Below are positions 16,844 through 26,471 of a stretch of DNA of 64,000 nt, piece by piece. Position 1 is the stretch's first letter, and each line of letters starts with the position of its first letter. The translations under genes were made by a program, and so were the position numbers. The notes beneath the pieces are model-generated. The model did not search any database. It saw nothing but the letters and a program-made list of their open reading frames with translations, and was not told where the DNA came from. Origin of the DNA: Lysinibacillus_B sp031181585 (GTDB taxonomy: Bacteria; Bacillota; Bacilli; Bacillales_A; Planococcaceae); assembly GCF_047301505.1 (NCBI RefSeq), contig NZ_CP154840.1, positions 2,418,001-2,482,000 on the forward strand, given 5' to 3'.

Positions 16844-16861
16844 GTTACACTCCCCCTTCAC

Positions 16862-17120
16862 TTTAGCATCCTTTTAAATCCGCTGCTTAAAGTTTAATTC
16901 CGTTTAATGGATTGTTTAGTGTATATTATAATACTATTTTTATTTTAACTTTTTTATACTATAATTTTCCAAGTGTTAAAACGACGCAGTATTATTTACA
17001 AACAGTATTACTCTAATAATAACCTGCATATTTTCTCTTGCACGCTTTTAACATATAACAAACTTTCGCGTTCCAGCCTGTTGATTCTTCTGACCTAGAA
17101 ATAAAGTACTCTAAAAGTAT
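16862..17120. other. Intergenic stretch without recognised gene
   Basis: A/T-rich DNA upstream of the small membrane protein. No gene or RNA motif was seen apart from the terminator beginning at 17121. Confidence 0.4.
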
Positions 17121-17157
17121 AAAAATCCGGTCCACCTACCGCCTGTGAACCGGATCT
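17121..17157 (-). terminator. Intrinsic terminator
   Basis: ATCCGGTCCAC (17125-17135) pairs with GTGAACCGGAT (17144-17154) with one mismatch. On the minus strand it is followed by five T residues, just after the stop codon of the DUF6501-like gene. Confidence 0.75.
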
Positions 17158-17162
17158 TTATG

Positions 17163-17360
17163 TTACTCGAAATATTCCTTATAATAGCCGCCAACATTCC
17201 CTGTGTTGTCAATAACGAATAAAAATTCTTCTGTTTCATTTTTTACTTCGTATTCTTTCCCGACTGTCAGTACATTAGAAACTAAATACTTGGAAGCATT
17301 CGTATGCACACATTTGACTGTTCGAATCGTTGGTGCGTCTTTCCATTTTAAATGTAACAT
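17163..17360 (-). CDS. DUF6501-like small protein
   Basis: A 65-residue cytosolic protein beginning MLHLKWKDAPTIRTVKCVHT and ending GGYYKEYFE, a pattern I associate with the DUF6501 family of Bacillales. A GTGAGG ribosome site lies upstream of the ATG. Small beta-rich fold likely, function unknown. Family name given from memory of the pattern. Confidence 0.7.
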   Translation of the reverse strand: MLHLKWKDAPTIRTVKCVHTNASKYLVSNVLTVGKEYEVKNETEEFLFVIDNTGNVGGYYKEYFE

Positions 17361-17524
17361 GATAATACCTCACTTTTTATAGAGAATGATGCTCTACTAT
17401 TTAGTACTTATTTTATACGATTTTATTCTAATTGTGTACTATATTGTGTAAATCCGCAAAAAATGCTTTTTTTCATCTGTGCTTACCATACATCTCATGA
17501 TAAACTATGACGAGAGGTGATTTT

Positions 17525-17620
17525 ATGGCATTCGGTAGTATTCCATCCTGGTTCTTTGCTATCGCATTCGCTTTTGTTATTATATTTATTATTGTATCAG
17601 AATGGAATTCAAGAAAATAA
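17525..17620 (+). CDS. 31-residue single-span membrane peptide
   Basis: A very short frame encodes a Gly/Pro/Trp start (MAFGSIPSWFF), a strong hydrophobic helix (AIAFAFVIIFIIV) and a charged C-terminus (SEWNSRK). AGAGGTG sits about 5 bases before the ATG, and a terminator follows 64 bases after the stop. The combination of ribosome site, one clean helix and positive tail supports a real small membrane protein. The family was not recognised. Confidence 0.55.
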   Translation: MAFGSIPSWFFAIAFAFVIIFIIVSEWNSRK

Positions 17621-17683
17621 GACTATAACAAGCATATAAGCAAGGATTTTCTTCATGTGTAAAACATCTATTTTCTTATTTTA

Positions 17684-17717
17684 AAAAATCGACATGGCCA
17701 TAAGCCTGTCGATTTTT
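17684..17717. terminator. Bidirectional intrinsic terminator
   Basis: AAAAATCGACA (17684-17694) pairs perfectly with TGTCGATTTTT (17707-17717), extended by GGC/GCC. It separates the small membrane peptide from the convergent ABC transporter operon. Confidence 0.85.
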
Positions 17718-17718
17718 G

Positions 17719-18453
17719 TTATTTAAGTGTGCGCTTTAAAAATTCTTTTGTCCGTTCATGCTGCGGGTTTACAAGCACTTGATCCGGGGATCCTTCTTCT
17801 ACAATAACGCCCTTGTCCATAAACACCACGCGATCAGCTACCTCTTTTGCAAATTCCATTTCATGAGTGACGATCAGCATTGTATTCCCTTCTGCTGCCA
17901 GCCTGCGCATAACCTTCAGCACTTCCCCGACCATTTCAGGATCTAATGCCGATGTCGGTTCATCAAAAAGCATAACATCTGGACTCATTGCTAATGCCCT
18001 AGCGATAGCTACACGCTGCTTTTGTCCTCCAGACAATTGCCGCGGCTTTGCGTTTTGATATTTATCCATGCCGACTACCTGCAAGTATTTCAATGCCTTT
18101 TCCGTCGCCTCCTGCTTCGAGCGCTTTAGCACTTTCTGCTGCCCAACGATACAATTCCCTAAAACATTTAAATTGTTGAATAAGTTAAACTGCTGGAAGA
18201 CCATCCCTAGATGTGTACGGTACTTTTCAATATCGTGTTTATCATCAAGGATATTTTCCCCTTCATAGATAATTTCTCCTCCACTTGGCCTTTCAAGTAG
18301 ATTGATACAGCGAAGTAATGTTGACTTACCTGAACCAGAAGACCCGATTAGGCAAACGACCTCCCCTTTCCGAACTGAGAAGTTAACATCCTTCAATACT
18401 TCGTGCTGTCCAAATGACTTACTTAAATGTTTAATATCAATAACTGTTTCCAT
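17719..18453 (-). CDS. Amino-acid ABC transporter ATP-binding protein (lysine-regulated)
   Basis: A 244-residue ATPase of the polar-amino-acid class (GlnQ/TcyC-like). It shows Walker A GSSGSGKST, Q-loop VFQQFNLF, signature LSGGQKQR, Walker B VMLFDEPTSALD and the switch His in IVTHEM. It powers uptake through the permease encoded just upstream (19-base gap). The lysine riboswitch before the operon points to lysine, or a related cationic amino acid, as cargo. Third gene of a three-gene operon. Confidence 0.93.
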   Translation of the reverse strand: METVIDIKHLSKSFGQHEVLKDVNFSVRKGEVVCLIGSSGSGKSTLLRCINLLERPSGGEIIYEGENILDDKHDIEKYRTHLGMVFQQFNLFNNLNVLGNCIVGQQKVLKRSKQEATEKALKYLQVVGMDKYQNAKPRQLSGGQKQRVAIARALAMSPDVMLFDEPTSALDPEMVGEVLKVMRRLAAEGNTMLIVTHEMEFAKEVADRVVFMDKGVIVEEGSPDQVLVNPQHERTKEFLKRTLK

Positions 18454-18472
18454 AATGGATGCTCCTTACATT

Positions 18473-19201
18473 TTATTTAGCAACAGCGGTAGTGTTTTCT
18501 ACTTTATAAGAATCAGGACCATCTAATTTTTTCTCCATCAAACGTAATAGTCGAGTAGCAATAAAAGTCATGATCAAGTAGATTAAACAAGCAATAGCAA
18601 AGCTTTCCGCATATTTAAAGTTTGCACCTGCAATTGATTTTGTTTGGAAGAACAGTTCTGTAACGCTTATCACACTTAACACTGAAGTATCTTTAATATT
18701 CATTACTAACTGATTACCTGTAGCAGGTAAAATATTTCGAGCTACTTGTGGTAAAACGACAAATATCATGGTTTGGAAATGATTCATCCCGATAGCCTGT
18801 GCAGCTTCGTATTGCCCTTTATCAATCGACACAATACCCCCGCGTACAATTTCAGCCATATAGGCACCTGTGTTTAGACCTACAACAACTAACGCAGCAA
18901 TAAATCGATCTAATTCGATCCCATAAGCATAAAGAACATAAAAGACAACCATCGCCTGTACCATCATTGGTGTACCACGGAAAATTTCGACATACACAGA
19001 AAGTATGAAATTGAATACTTTTAAAATGACGCTTTTAACCGAACGTTTAGCAGTTGGAATGGTATGCATAATTCCAATAAAGAATCCGATAAATGCACCA
19101 ATGATTGTACTGATTACAGCAATGGCTAATGTAATATATGCTCCCCTTAAAAACATCGGCCAGTTATTTTGCAATATTGAGATAATGGTTTCGAAACTCA
19201 T
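18473..19201 (-). CDS. Amino-acid ABC transporter permease
   Basis: A 242-residue HisM/GlnP-type permease with about five transmembrane helices and the EAA loop (YEAAQAIGMNHFQTMIFVVLP) that docks the ATPase. ATG 19201 was chosen because GGGGGAT is well spaced; an upstream in-frame ATG lacks a site. It forms the membrane channel, probably as a homodimer, since no second permease gene is present. Confidence 0.93.
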   Translation of the reverse strand: MSFETIISILQNNWPMFLRGAYITLAIAVISTIIGAFIGFFIGIMHTIPTAKRSVKSVILKVFNFILSVYVEIFRGTPMMVQAMVVFYVLYAYGIELDRFIAALVVVGLNTGAYMAEIVRGGIVSIDKGQYEAAQAIGMNHFQTMIFVVLPQVARNILPATGNQLVMNIKDTSVLSVISVTELFFQTKSIAGANFKYAESFAIACLIYLIMTFIATRLLRLMEKKLDGPDSYKVENTTAVAK

Positions 19202-19287
19202 ATAAAATCCCCCTAACAGCTTTTGGCTGTTCTCTATCAAATTGAAAAACTAGCCGCGTTATACTTGCGGCTAGCAGCAAATATTAT

Positions 19288-20130
19288 TTATTGAGCAGCT
19301 GGTTGGTTGGAAATCGCATTTTCCATCAATTTTTGTCGCTCATCCTCTGAAATGTTAGAAAGCACTTCATTCATCTTATCAATATTCTTTTCACCTTTAC
19401 GAATACCTATCGCTACAGCTGTATCAGCCGGCTCTGTCTTAAAGCCGTCTTCCAGTTCATTATAAGTAAAGCCATCGATTGCTGCAGCAGCTGAGATAGC
19501 TTCTGGACGCTCTGCAACGTATCCATCAATTGCTCCGCTTTGCAAGGCTACACGCATTGCTGGGAAATTATCCATAGCTACCTGTTGGTTTACACCAGGA
19601 ATTTGATCAATTACTTTATAGTTTGTCGTATTCAATTGAGCCGTAATTTTCGCACCTTCGAAATCTGCCAGTTTAGCTGCCTTTTCATAGGCTCCGCCTT
19701 TTTTCACTACTACTACAAAATCAGAAGTATAATAGTTTTCAGTAAAATCAATCGCTGCTTTTCGATCTTCAGTTGGACTCATACCCGCAATAATTGCGTC
19801 TACAGCGCCCGATTGCAGCGAAGGCACTAAGCCATCCCATTCCGTTTTTACGATAACTAATTCCTTGCCCAGACCTTCAGCAATTTTCTTAGCGATTTCT
19901 ACATCATAACCGCCTGCATACTCTTTTGAACCTTCAATTTTCACAGCGCCGTTTGAATCATCATTCTGTGTCCAGTTGAATGGTGGATAGCCCGCCTCCA
20001 TCCCTACTTTTAGTATTCCGCTTTCATTTTCTCCGTCTTCAGAAGCAGTGCCTTCATCATCTGACCCGCATGCAGCCAGCACAAGTGCCGTCATCATAGC
20101 AGCCATCAATAATAATAGTTTTTTCTTCAT
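19288..20130 (-). CDS. Amino-acid ABC transporter substrate-binding lipoprotein
   Basis: A 280-residue SBP_bac_3 protein with signal peptide and lipobox LAAC (Cys at residue 21). Family marks are GYPPFNWTQ, GGYDVEIAKKIAEGLG, WDGLVPSLQSGAVDAIIAGMSPTEDR and DGYVAERPEA. It captures the amino acid outside the cell. It is the first gene of the operon, so it is made directly under control of the L-box leader. Ligand lysine is inferred from that leader, not from the binding-site residues. Confidence 0.93.
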   Translation of the reverse strand: MKKKLLLLMAAMMTALVLAACGSDDEGTASEDGENESGILKVGMEAGYPPFNWTQNDDSNGAVKIEGSKEYAGGYDVEIAKKIAEGLGKELVIVKTEWDGLVPSLQSGAVDAIIAGMSPTEDRKAAIDFTENYYTSDFVVVVKKGGAYEKAAKLADFEGAKITAQLNTTNYKVIDQIPGVNQQVAMDNFPAMRVALQSGAIDGYVAERPEAISAAAAIDGFTYNELEDGFKTEPADTAVAIGIRKGEKNIDKMNEVLSNISEDERQKLMENAISNQPAAQ

Positions 20131-20173
20131 AAATCTCTCTCCTTTTTATCAGAAAATTGGGTATATTGTGCAT

Positions 20174-20436
20174 ATAAAAAGCGACCTTACAGAACTGAAG
20201 GTCGCGTTTGATATGTAGCCCATTTCCTCTAGTTCCCTATTGAGATAGCACAACTTACATGATCGGGAAAGACCATGCAAGACAGTTCTACAGTTATTTA
20301 CTGCAGCCCCAGTATACATAAGCGAGTCTTATGCACACTTCGGCGACATTTCCTTCTTTTTCATTTCAACGCTTTCTCGCAGCTCCATGAAAAACTAATA
20401 AATATCGCACCTCTACCTCACGAGATGTGAGGTGTA
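20174..20436 (-). promoter_or_regulatory. Lysine riboswitch (L-box) with terminator
   Basis: The minus strand carries the L-box landmarks in order: AGAGGTGCGA, ATTAG, GGAAATGTCGCCGAAG, GGGGCTGCAGT, AACTGTCTTGC and GCTATCTC. It ends in a terminator, GCGACCTT (20181-20188) with AAGGTCGC (20198-20205), followed by five T residues on the minus strand, 44 bases before the first gene. High lysine is expected to favour the terminator and shut off the ABC importer. Confidence 0.9.
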
Positions 20437-20459
20437 AATATTGAATTGATGTTACTAGA

Positions 20460-20488
20460 ATACTACAACACTCTGAAATAACTGTCAA
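20460..20488 (-). promoter_or_regulatory. Promoter of lysine-regulated ABC operon
   Basis: A perfect -35 TTGACA (20488-20483) is 17 bp from -10 TAGTAT (20465-20460), just upstream of the L-box. Confidence 0.7.
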
Positions 20489-20582
20489 CATTCAATTTTC
20501 GAAAAAGTATACTTAAATACCTATGGCGATAAAAAAAACGCTGAAATTCGTAGCATAAAACTATTAATTATATTGAAATACA

Positions 20583-20613
20583 GAAAAATCCCACTTGCCT
20601 AAACAAGTGGGAC
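20583..20613 (-). terminator. Terminator of odhAB
   Basis: TCCCACTTG (20589-20597) pairs perfectly with CAAGTGGGA (20604-20612). On the minus strand it is followed by TTTTT. It sits 13 bases after the odhB stop. Confidence 0.88.
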
Positions 20614-20625
20614 AAAGGAATTAAA

Positions 20626-21885
20626 TTAAGAATTTAGCAATAAATCTTCTGGGTTCTCGATTAACTCTTTAACCGTTTTCAAGAAGCCAACAGAATCTTT
20701 ACCATCGATGATTCGGTGGTCATATGAAAGAGCCACATACATCATTGGACGAATTTGTACTTCGCCGTTAACAGCTACTGGACGGTTTACAATTGAGTGC
20801 ATACCAAGGATACCAGCTTGTGTACCGTTCATGATTGGTGTTGACATCAATGAACCAAATACACCACCATTAGTGATTGTGAATGAGCCGCCTGCCATAT
20901 CGTTTAGGCCTAATTTTTTGTCGCGGGCTTTTCCAGCTAGCTCAGCAATATTTTTCTCGATTTCAGCGAAGTTTTTGCTGTTTGCATCACGTACAACCGG
21001 CACTACAAGACCTTCTTCTGTAGATACTGCAATACCGATATCGAAGAAGTTATTTAAGTGAATTTCATCACCTGCGATTTGAGCGTTTACGTAAGGGTAT
21101 TTTTTAAGTGCTGCTACAACCGCTTTTGTGAAGAATGACATGAAGCCTAATTTAATATCATTTGCTTTTACGAATTCATCTTGTTTACGTTTACGTAATG
21201 CCATGATGTTCGTCATGTCAATTTCATTGAATGTTGTTAACATTGCTGTAGATTGTTTTACTTCAAGTAAGCGTTTTGCAATTGTTTGGCGACGACGAGA
21301 CATTTTTTCGATTGTTACACGTCCAGAATCAGCTGCTGGAGCGAATACTAATGGACCACCTGTTGCTGCTGGTGCTGCAGCTGGTGCTGCTGGTGCAGTA
21401 CCGTGTGCTGCTACGTCTTGAACGCGTACGCGGCCTTGTGGATCTACAGGAGAAATTGCTGCTAAGTCAATTCCTTTTTCACGAGCTAGTTTACGAGCTG
21501 CTGGTGATGCAACTACACGCTCACCTGAAGTTTCTTCTACTGCCGCCGGTGCTGGTGTTGTTGCAGCTGCTGCTGGAGGCGCTGCTTTTGGTGCTTCTTG
21601 TGCCGGTGCTGCTTCTTGTGCTGGTGCAGCTGGTGCAGGAGCTGCGCCTTCGCCTGCTTCTACTACTGCGATTACTTGACCAACTAGTACTGTGTCGCCT
21701 TCTTCAGCAAGGATTTGTGTTAATACGCCTGCTTCTTCAGAGATGATTTCAGCGTTTACTTTATCAGTTTCTAATTCTACGATGAATTCGCCTTTTTCTA
21801 CGCGATCTCCAACTTTTTTCACCCACTGGGCAATTGTACCTTCTGTAATCGATTCTGCTAATTCAGGGACTTTAATTTCAGCCAC
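20626..21885 (-). CDS. odhB: 2-oxoglutarate dehydrogenase E2 (dihydrolipoamide succinyltransferase)
   Basis: A 419-residue E2 subunit. Residues 1-76 form one lipoyl domain with the lipoylated Lys42 in ETDKVNAE. A long Ala/Pro linker follows, then the E1/E3-binding domain (about 127-163, VVASPAARKLAREKGIDLAA) and the C-terminal catalytic domain ending in SYDHRIIDGKDSV, with the catalytic His390 and Asp394. It transfers the succinyl group to CoA in the TCA cycle. It lies 147 bases after odhA and shares its transcript; no separate promoter is obvious. Confidence 0.97.
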   Translation of the reverse strand: MAEIKVPELAESITEGTIAQWVKKVGDRVEKGEFIVELETDKVNAEIISEEAGVLTQILAEEGDTVLVGQVIAVVEAGEGAAPAPAAPAQEAAPAQEAPKAAPPAAAATTPAPAAVEETSGERVVASPAARKLAREKGIDLAAISPVDPQGRVRVQDVAAHGTAPAAPAAAPAATGGPLVFAPAADSGRVTIEKMSRRRQTIAKRLLEVKQSTAMLTTFNEIDMTNIMALRKRKQDEFVKANDIKLGFMSFFTKAVVAALKKYPYVNAQIAGDEIHLNNFFDIGIAVSTEEGLVVPVVRDANSKNFAEIEKNIAELAGKARDKKLGLNDMAGGSFTITNGGVFGSLMSTPIMNGTQAGILGMHSIVNRPVAVNGEVQIRPMMYVALSYDHRIIDGKDSVGFLKTVKELIENPEDLLLNS

Positions 21886-22032
21886 TTTAATATCCTCCTT
21901 TGATTACCCATTTCCTTTATTATAAGACAAATGGGCGGGCTACCCAACAAGTAGCCCTCTTTTTTCCTTAAGTCGTGTTTCGGCATTTCTACCATTTCAA
22001 ATGGTACTCATTGTAAGTTAAAAAAGCGAGAC

Positions 22033-24837
22033 TTATTTTGATACCGCTTCTGAAACTAATGCTGCTTGAGCTGCTTTATGAGCATCGCTGTCGCCTTCAG
22101 ATGTCGAGCTCATTGCAGGACGTCCAACGTAGCGCACTTTTTTGCCTTCAGATAATTCATATAAATGCTCTAGCATGTAGTTCCAAGCACCTTGGTTCTT
22201 AGGCTCTTCTTGTACCCATACAATTTCTTTCGCTTTCGGGAAACGAGAGATAATTTCTTTTACTTGCTCCGCTGGGAATGGGTAAAGCTGTTCTACACGA
22301 ACGATGTGCAGGTGATCGAAGCCTTCACCATCTTTTACTCGGTCTGCAAGATCAATTGTCACTTTACCAGTTGCAAGAACAATTTTTTCAACCGCTTTAG
22401 GTTTTTGACCTGTTGTAGGCTGTTCAATTACTTCTTGGAATTTTCCGTCAGCCAATTGCTCCGCAGAAGCTGCTGCAAGCGGGTGACGAAGAAGACTCTT
22501 TGGTGATACGACTACCAATGGGCGCATACCTTCTGAACCTAGCATACCAGCTTGGCGACGCAGCAAGTGATAGTAGTTGCCTGCGTTTGAACAGTTTGCT
22601 ACGAACCAGTTGTTCTCTGCAGATAACTGTAAGAAACGTTCCATACGGCTTGAAGAGTGCTCAGGACCTTGACCTTCATAACCATGTGGTAATAGCAGTA
22701 CTAAACCAGATTTTTGTCCCCATTTCGAACGTGCTGCCGAAATAAAGTTATCGAACATAACTTGCGCCATATTAGCAAAGTCGCCGAATTGTGCTTCCCA
22801 AATAGATAGTACATTTGGGTTTTCAAGGTTGTAACCATATTCAAAGCCTACAACACCCGCTTCAGTAAGTGGAGAGTTGTGCACTGTGAATGACGCGTTA
22901 GCACCTGAAATATGATGTAATGGCGTAAAAACAGAACCATTATTTTTATCATGAAGTACTAAATGACGTTGTGAGAACGTACCACGTTGTGCATCTTGGC
23001 CTGTAAAGCGCACTGGATTACCATCTTGGATAATTGTTGCAAATGCCAATGTCTCTGCATGTCCCCAGTCGATTTTTTCGCTAGTAAATGCTTCGCGGCG
23101 TTTTTCTAGAATTTTTGCTAGTTTGTTTTGCGGCTGGAAGCCCTCTTCAAACTGCAGCAATTCTTCATTGATTTTTTCTAAACGCTCAATGCCAACAGCT
23201 GTTTCAACTTCAGGGAAGGCAACTTTCACTTCCTCTGGCATTTCCGGATGCTTGTGCTCATCTTTCTCTGCCATTTCTTTTACATGGTCATAAGATGCCT
23301 GCATTTCAGCGTATACTTTCGCATCAAGATCCTTCACTTCTTCCATTGATACTAAACCAGCTTCAGCTAGTTTAGTACCATAAAGCACACGGATTGGATC
23401 ATGTTTCGATACTAATTTATAAGTATCAGGGTTTGTTACAGTTGGATCATCAGTCTCGTTATGACCATAACGGCGGTAACCGATTAAGTCAATTAAAATA
23501 TCCTTACCGAATTTTTGACGATAAGCTGCTGCAAAACGGCCAACCTGCGCCACCGCTTCCGGCTCGTCAGCATTCACGTGAATCACTGGTACTTCATATC
23601 CTTTTGCAGGGTCAGAAGAATACACAGAAGAACGTGAATCAAAATGCTCTGTTGTGAATCCGATCATGTTATTTGCGATAATGTGGATTGTACCACCTGT
23701 AGAGAAGCCTTCTGTTTTCGCAAAGTTTAATGTTTCTGTTACAATCCCTTGACCTGGGAATGCAGCATCACCGTGAATTAAAATTCCCAGCGCTTTGTTC
23801 GGATTGAACTCAACAGCGCCAGCTTTTGTTGTCACATCTTGTGCTGCACGTGTTGTCCCTAATACAACCGGCGCAACTACTTCTAAATGTGACGGGTTAT
23901 AGGCAAGCTTTACGTTCATGCCTGACTCACGTGTATAAGAAGCACCCATGTGATATTTCACATCGCCAGTCCAACCTTTTGTAATTTCAAGACGGCCATC
24001 TTCCGGGAAGAATAAGTCGTTTGAAACGTGAGCAAAATCAGAGAACATCATGTCATATGGTTTGTTTAGAATGTGCGTCAAGACATTTAATCGACCGCGG
24101 TGGGCCATTCCGATACGAACATTCCCAAGATTTTCTTTTTCTACTGTTTTTAAAATTTCATCTAATAAAACAATTTGTGTATCTAACCCTTCACCGGAGA
24201 AACGTTTTTGACCAACAAAAGTTTTGTGAATGAATTTTTCAAAGTTTTCTACACGAGTAAGCCGCTCAAGCAGCGCTTTCTTTTCTTCGTTAGACAAAGC
24301 TGATTTTAAAGCACCAGACTCAATTTGAGATTGAATCCACGCATACTCTTCTTCATTTGACACTTGGTTGTATTCAAATGCAATTTTATCTGTATAAACG
24401 GACTTCAAGAAATCGATTGCTTCTTTCCCATTTTTCACGCCAGCTGGTACTTCTTTGAAGAAAACAGCTGCCGGGATTTCAGCCAGGTCACCAGCTGATA
24501 AACCGAATGCGCTTTCATCAATAAGAGCAGTGTGTAATTTGCGGTCCTTTAGTGGATAAAGATCTGCTGCTAAGTGACCTTTTGTGCGAATTGCATCAGC
24601 AAGTCTTACTGCCGCTAATACTTTTTTGTAGTCACCTTGCGCTGCACCTGTTGTAGCAACAACTGCGTCAACACCTTCTACTTGTGGTGCACCATAAGCT
24701 TGGAATAGTGCGACTAACTCAGCCTCTACTTCTTCAGGAGACTGCAGGTATAGGTCATATTGCTCTAAAACATAACCTAAGTTTGGTCCAGCAAATGCTG
24801 CCCAAGGGGAACCTGCAGAGTATACATTGTTCGACAT
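22033..24837 (-). CDS. odhA: 2-oxoglutarate dehydrogenase E1
   Basis: A 934-residue thiamine-diphosphate-dependent E1 (Bacillus OdhA is about 944). It decarboxylates 2-oxoglutarate and passes the succinyl group to the lipoyl arm of OdhB. Family marks include GMAHRGRLNVL, HGDAAFPGQGIVTE, YRRYGHNETDDP and SSSRMERFLQ. The ATG at 24837 follows GGAGG with good spacing; an upstream in-frame ATG lies across that site. First gene of the odhAB operon. The E3 gene is not in the window. Confidence 0.97.
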   Translation of the reverse strand: MSNNVYSAGSPWAAFAGPNLGYVLEQYDLYLQSPEEVEAELVALFQAYGAPQVEGVDAVVATTGAAQGDYKKVLAAVRLADAIRTKGHLAADLYPLKDRKLHTALIDESAFGLSAGDLAEIPAAVFFKEVPAGVKNGKEAIDFLKSVYTDKIAFEYNQVSNEEEYAWIQSQIESGALKSALSNEEKKALLERLTRVENFEKFIHKTFVGQKRFSGEGLDTQIVLLDEILKTVEKENLGNVRIGMAHRGRLNVLTHILNKPYDMMFSDFAHVSNDLFFPEDGRLEITKGWTGDVKYHMGASYTRESGMNVKLAYNPSHLEVVAPVVLGTTRAAQDVTTKAGAVEFNPNKALGILIHGDAAFPGQGIVTETLNFAKTEGFSTGGTIHIIANNMIGFTTEHFDSRSSVYSSDPAKGYEVPVIHVNADEPEAVAQVGRFAAAYRQKFGKDILIDLIGYRRYGHNETDDPTVTNPDTYKLVSKHDPIRVLYGTKLAEAGLVSMEEVKDLDAKVYAEMQASYDHVKEMAEKDEHKHPEMPEEVKVAFPEVETAVGIERLEKINEELLQFEEGFQPQNKLAKILEKRREAFTSEKIDWGHAETLAFATIIQDGNPVRFTGQDAQRGTFSQRHLVLHDKNNGSVFTPLHHISGANASFTVHNSPLTEAGVVGFEYGYNLENPNVLSIWEAQFGDFANMAQVMFDNFISAARSKWGQKSGLVLLLPHGYEGQGPEHSSSRMERFLQLSAENNWFVANCSNAGNYYHLLRRQAGMLGSEGMRPLVVVSPKSLLRHPLAAASAEQLADGKFQEVIEQPTTGQKPKAVEKIVLATGKVTIDLADRVKDGEGFDHLHIVRVEQLYPFPAEQVKEIISRFPKAKEIVWVQEEPKNQGAWNYMLEHLYELSEGKKVRYVGRPAMSSTSEGDSDAHKAAQAALVSEAVSK

Positions 24838-24893
24838 GAAAAATAACCTCCAACTTTTGCCTTTTGGCAGTTCCATTTAATAATTGTTAAATC

Positions 24894-24922
24894 TATATAA
24901 TATTTTACCATTCTTTGCTCAA
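24894..24922 (-). promoter_or_regulatory. Candidate odhAB promoter
   Basis: A -35-like TTGAGC (24922-24917) lies 17 bp from TATATA (24899-24894), about 57 bases before the odhA start. Only moderate match to consensus. Confidence 0.4.
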
Positions 24923-25067
24923 TCTTCATAAGAATAAAACACTTGTGCGAAAGAACGTTTTTTCCATATCAATCTTACTACTCTTCACAAAAAATACAAC
25001 TCTTTTTAGCAAAATAAGCAATTTTTTTCGCGAACTAAAAAGAAACAAAAATAAATCATGGAAATTG

Positions 25068-26471
25068 TTACATTTTTAAGGCTAGACGTATTAAAAATAC
25101 AGTGCCTTTTCCTATATTACTGTGCACTTCAATTTCTCCCCCGTATTTTTTCAGGAGGGATTTCGTAATACTTAAACCAAGCCCACTACTACCTTCTACA
25201 TGGACCCGCGCATGGTCCACCCGGTAAAAACGGTCGAATATATAAGGAAGATGTTCTTTTGGTATCCCTATACCGTTATCAGAAATTTCAAGGAAAATAT
25301 TATGCTCGTCATAATGAATAGTTGTCTGGATATGGGGTATATTTTCATTGTATCGAATACTATTTTCATATAAGTTTCGGATAATTTGGGCTAATGCTTC
25401 TTCAGAAATAGCCGCCAACCTCTTCTGTCCTATAACACGAGTATCAAATTGTACATTATTATAAAGAAACCCTAAATCCTTTACTACCTGCTGAACGATT
25501 TCTTCCGTATCAGCACTTATATCTTCTGCAATTGCCTCTTTTCTTGCAAGCTGCAAAAGCTCTTCCATTATGTTTTTCATCCTCGCTACTTCTTCTAATG
25601 TAGTATTTAGTGATTCCGCCAGCACTTCCGGTTCATCTTTTCCCCAGCGCTTCATCATCGAAAGGTGGCCTTCAATCGATTGAATGGGTGTCCTTAACTC
25701 ATGGGACGCATCTGATACAAATTGCTGCTGGCGGTTAAACGAAATCTCCAGTTCCTGCAGCATGGATTCATAAAGTCGCAGCAAATCTCCTATTTCATCT
25801 TTTGCATCATACGCAAAATCAACTTTCGATGATTCAAATCCTCGCTCCTTAACAGCCTGCATAGAATTACGCAGCTGCCGTAGAGGGCGTGTCATTGCTG
25901 TAGAAGCATAATAACTGATGGCGGCCGCCAAAATAACAGCTCCCGCTCCCATAATAAGCATTGTTGTAAGTATATACCCCATCATCGACTGAAATGACAG
26001 TAAAGGATGGACAAGCTGTAAAATATACTGCCTTGGTCCAATTTGTACGATTCGATGCATGACAAATGCATCGGTTCCCTCAAGCGTAACCTCGCTAATT
26101 AGTGTTTCATTAGGTGCAGAAAAGGACATATCAAGCTCTGCTGCTGGAGAAGTATTATTAATCTGTAAAATTTCTGTCCCATCGAGCTGATAAAGACGCA
26201 CTGTCTGATCTTGGTTTAATACAGCTTTCATCAAGCCCGTTTGATTTTGCAGCTCTTGTATTGTAACAGTCAATCCTTGGGAAGAAAAGAATGTAGTCAT
26301 GTCATCCACTGTACGGATAGCATTTTCTTCTTCTTTTGCAAGAAGCCACGTTTGCAAAGCAATGAAAATAATAATACAAATAGCCGCATAGGAAATAAAA
26401 ATCGTCAATCCTGTCGTTAGCATCCATTTTGTTTTAAGAGATTGGTTCTTTACTAGAGATTTTAACTTCAT
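25068..26471 (-). CDS. Sensor histidine kinase (ArlS/YkoH-like)
   Basis: A 467-residue membrane kinase. Two transmembrane helices (about 17-40 and 163-188) frame an extracellular sensor of some 120 residues, followed by HAMP, the phospho-acceptor His in SDASHELRTPIQSIEGHLS, and an ATPase domain with N box NLYENSIRYN, G1 DNGIGIP and G2 GSSGLGLSI. The H-box with PIQ..EGHL is typical of ArlS-type kinases. It overlaps the response regulator gene by four bases. Signal unknown. Confidence 0.9.
   Translation of the reverse strand: MKLKSLVKNQSLKTKWMLTTGLTIFISYAAICIIIFIALQTWLLAKEEENAIRTVDDMTTFFSSQGLTVTIQELQNQTGLMKAVLNQDQTVRLYQLDGTEILQINNTSPAAELDMSFSAPNETLISEVTLEGTDAFVMHRIVQIGPRQYILQLVHPLLSFQSMMGYILTTMLIMGAGAVILAAAISYYASTAMTRPLRQLRNSMQAVKERGFESSKVDFAYDAKDEIGDLLRLYESMLQELEISFNRQQQFVSDASHELRTPIQSIEGHLSMMKRWGKDEPEVLAESLNTTLEEVARMKNIMEELLQLARKEAIAEDISADTEEIVQQVVKDLGFLYNNVQFDTRVIGQKRLAAISEEALAQIIRNLYENSIRYNENIPHIQTTIHYDEHNIFLEISDNGIGIPKEHLPYIFDRFYRVDHARVHVEGSSGLGLSITKSLLKKYGGEIEVHSNIGKGTVFLIRLALKM

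Noticed and set aside
21276..21746. Long leucine-rich plus-strand frame opposite odhB
   Set aside because: It is antisense to the Ala/Pro linker of odhB; its Leu/Val/Gln composition comes from that repeat-like coding, and it has no ribosome site.
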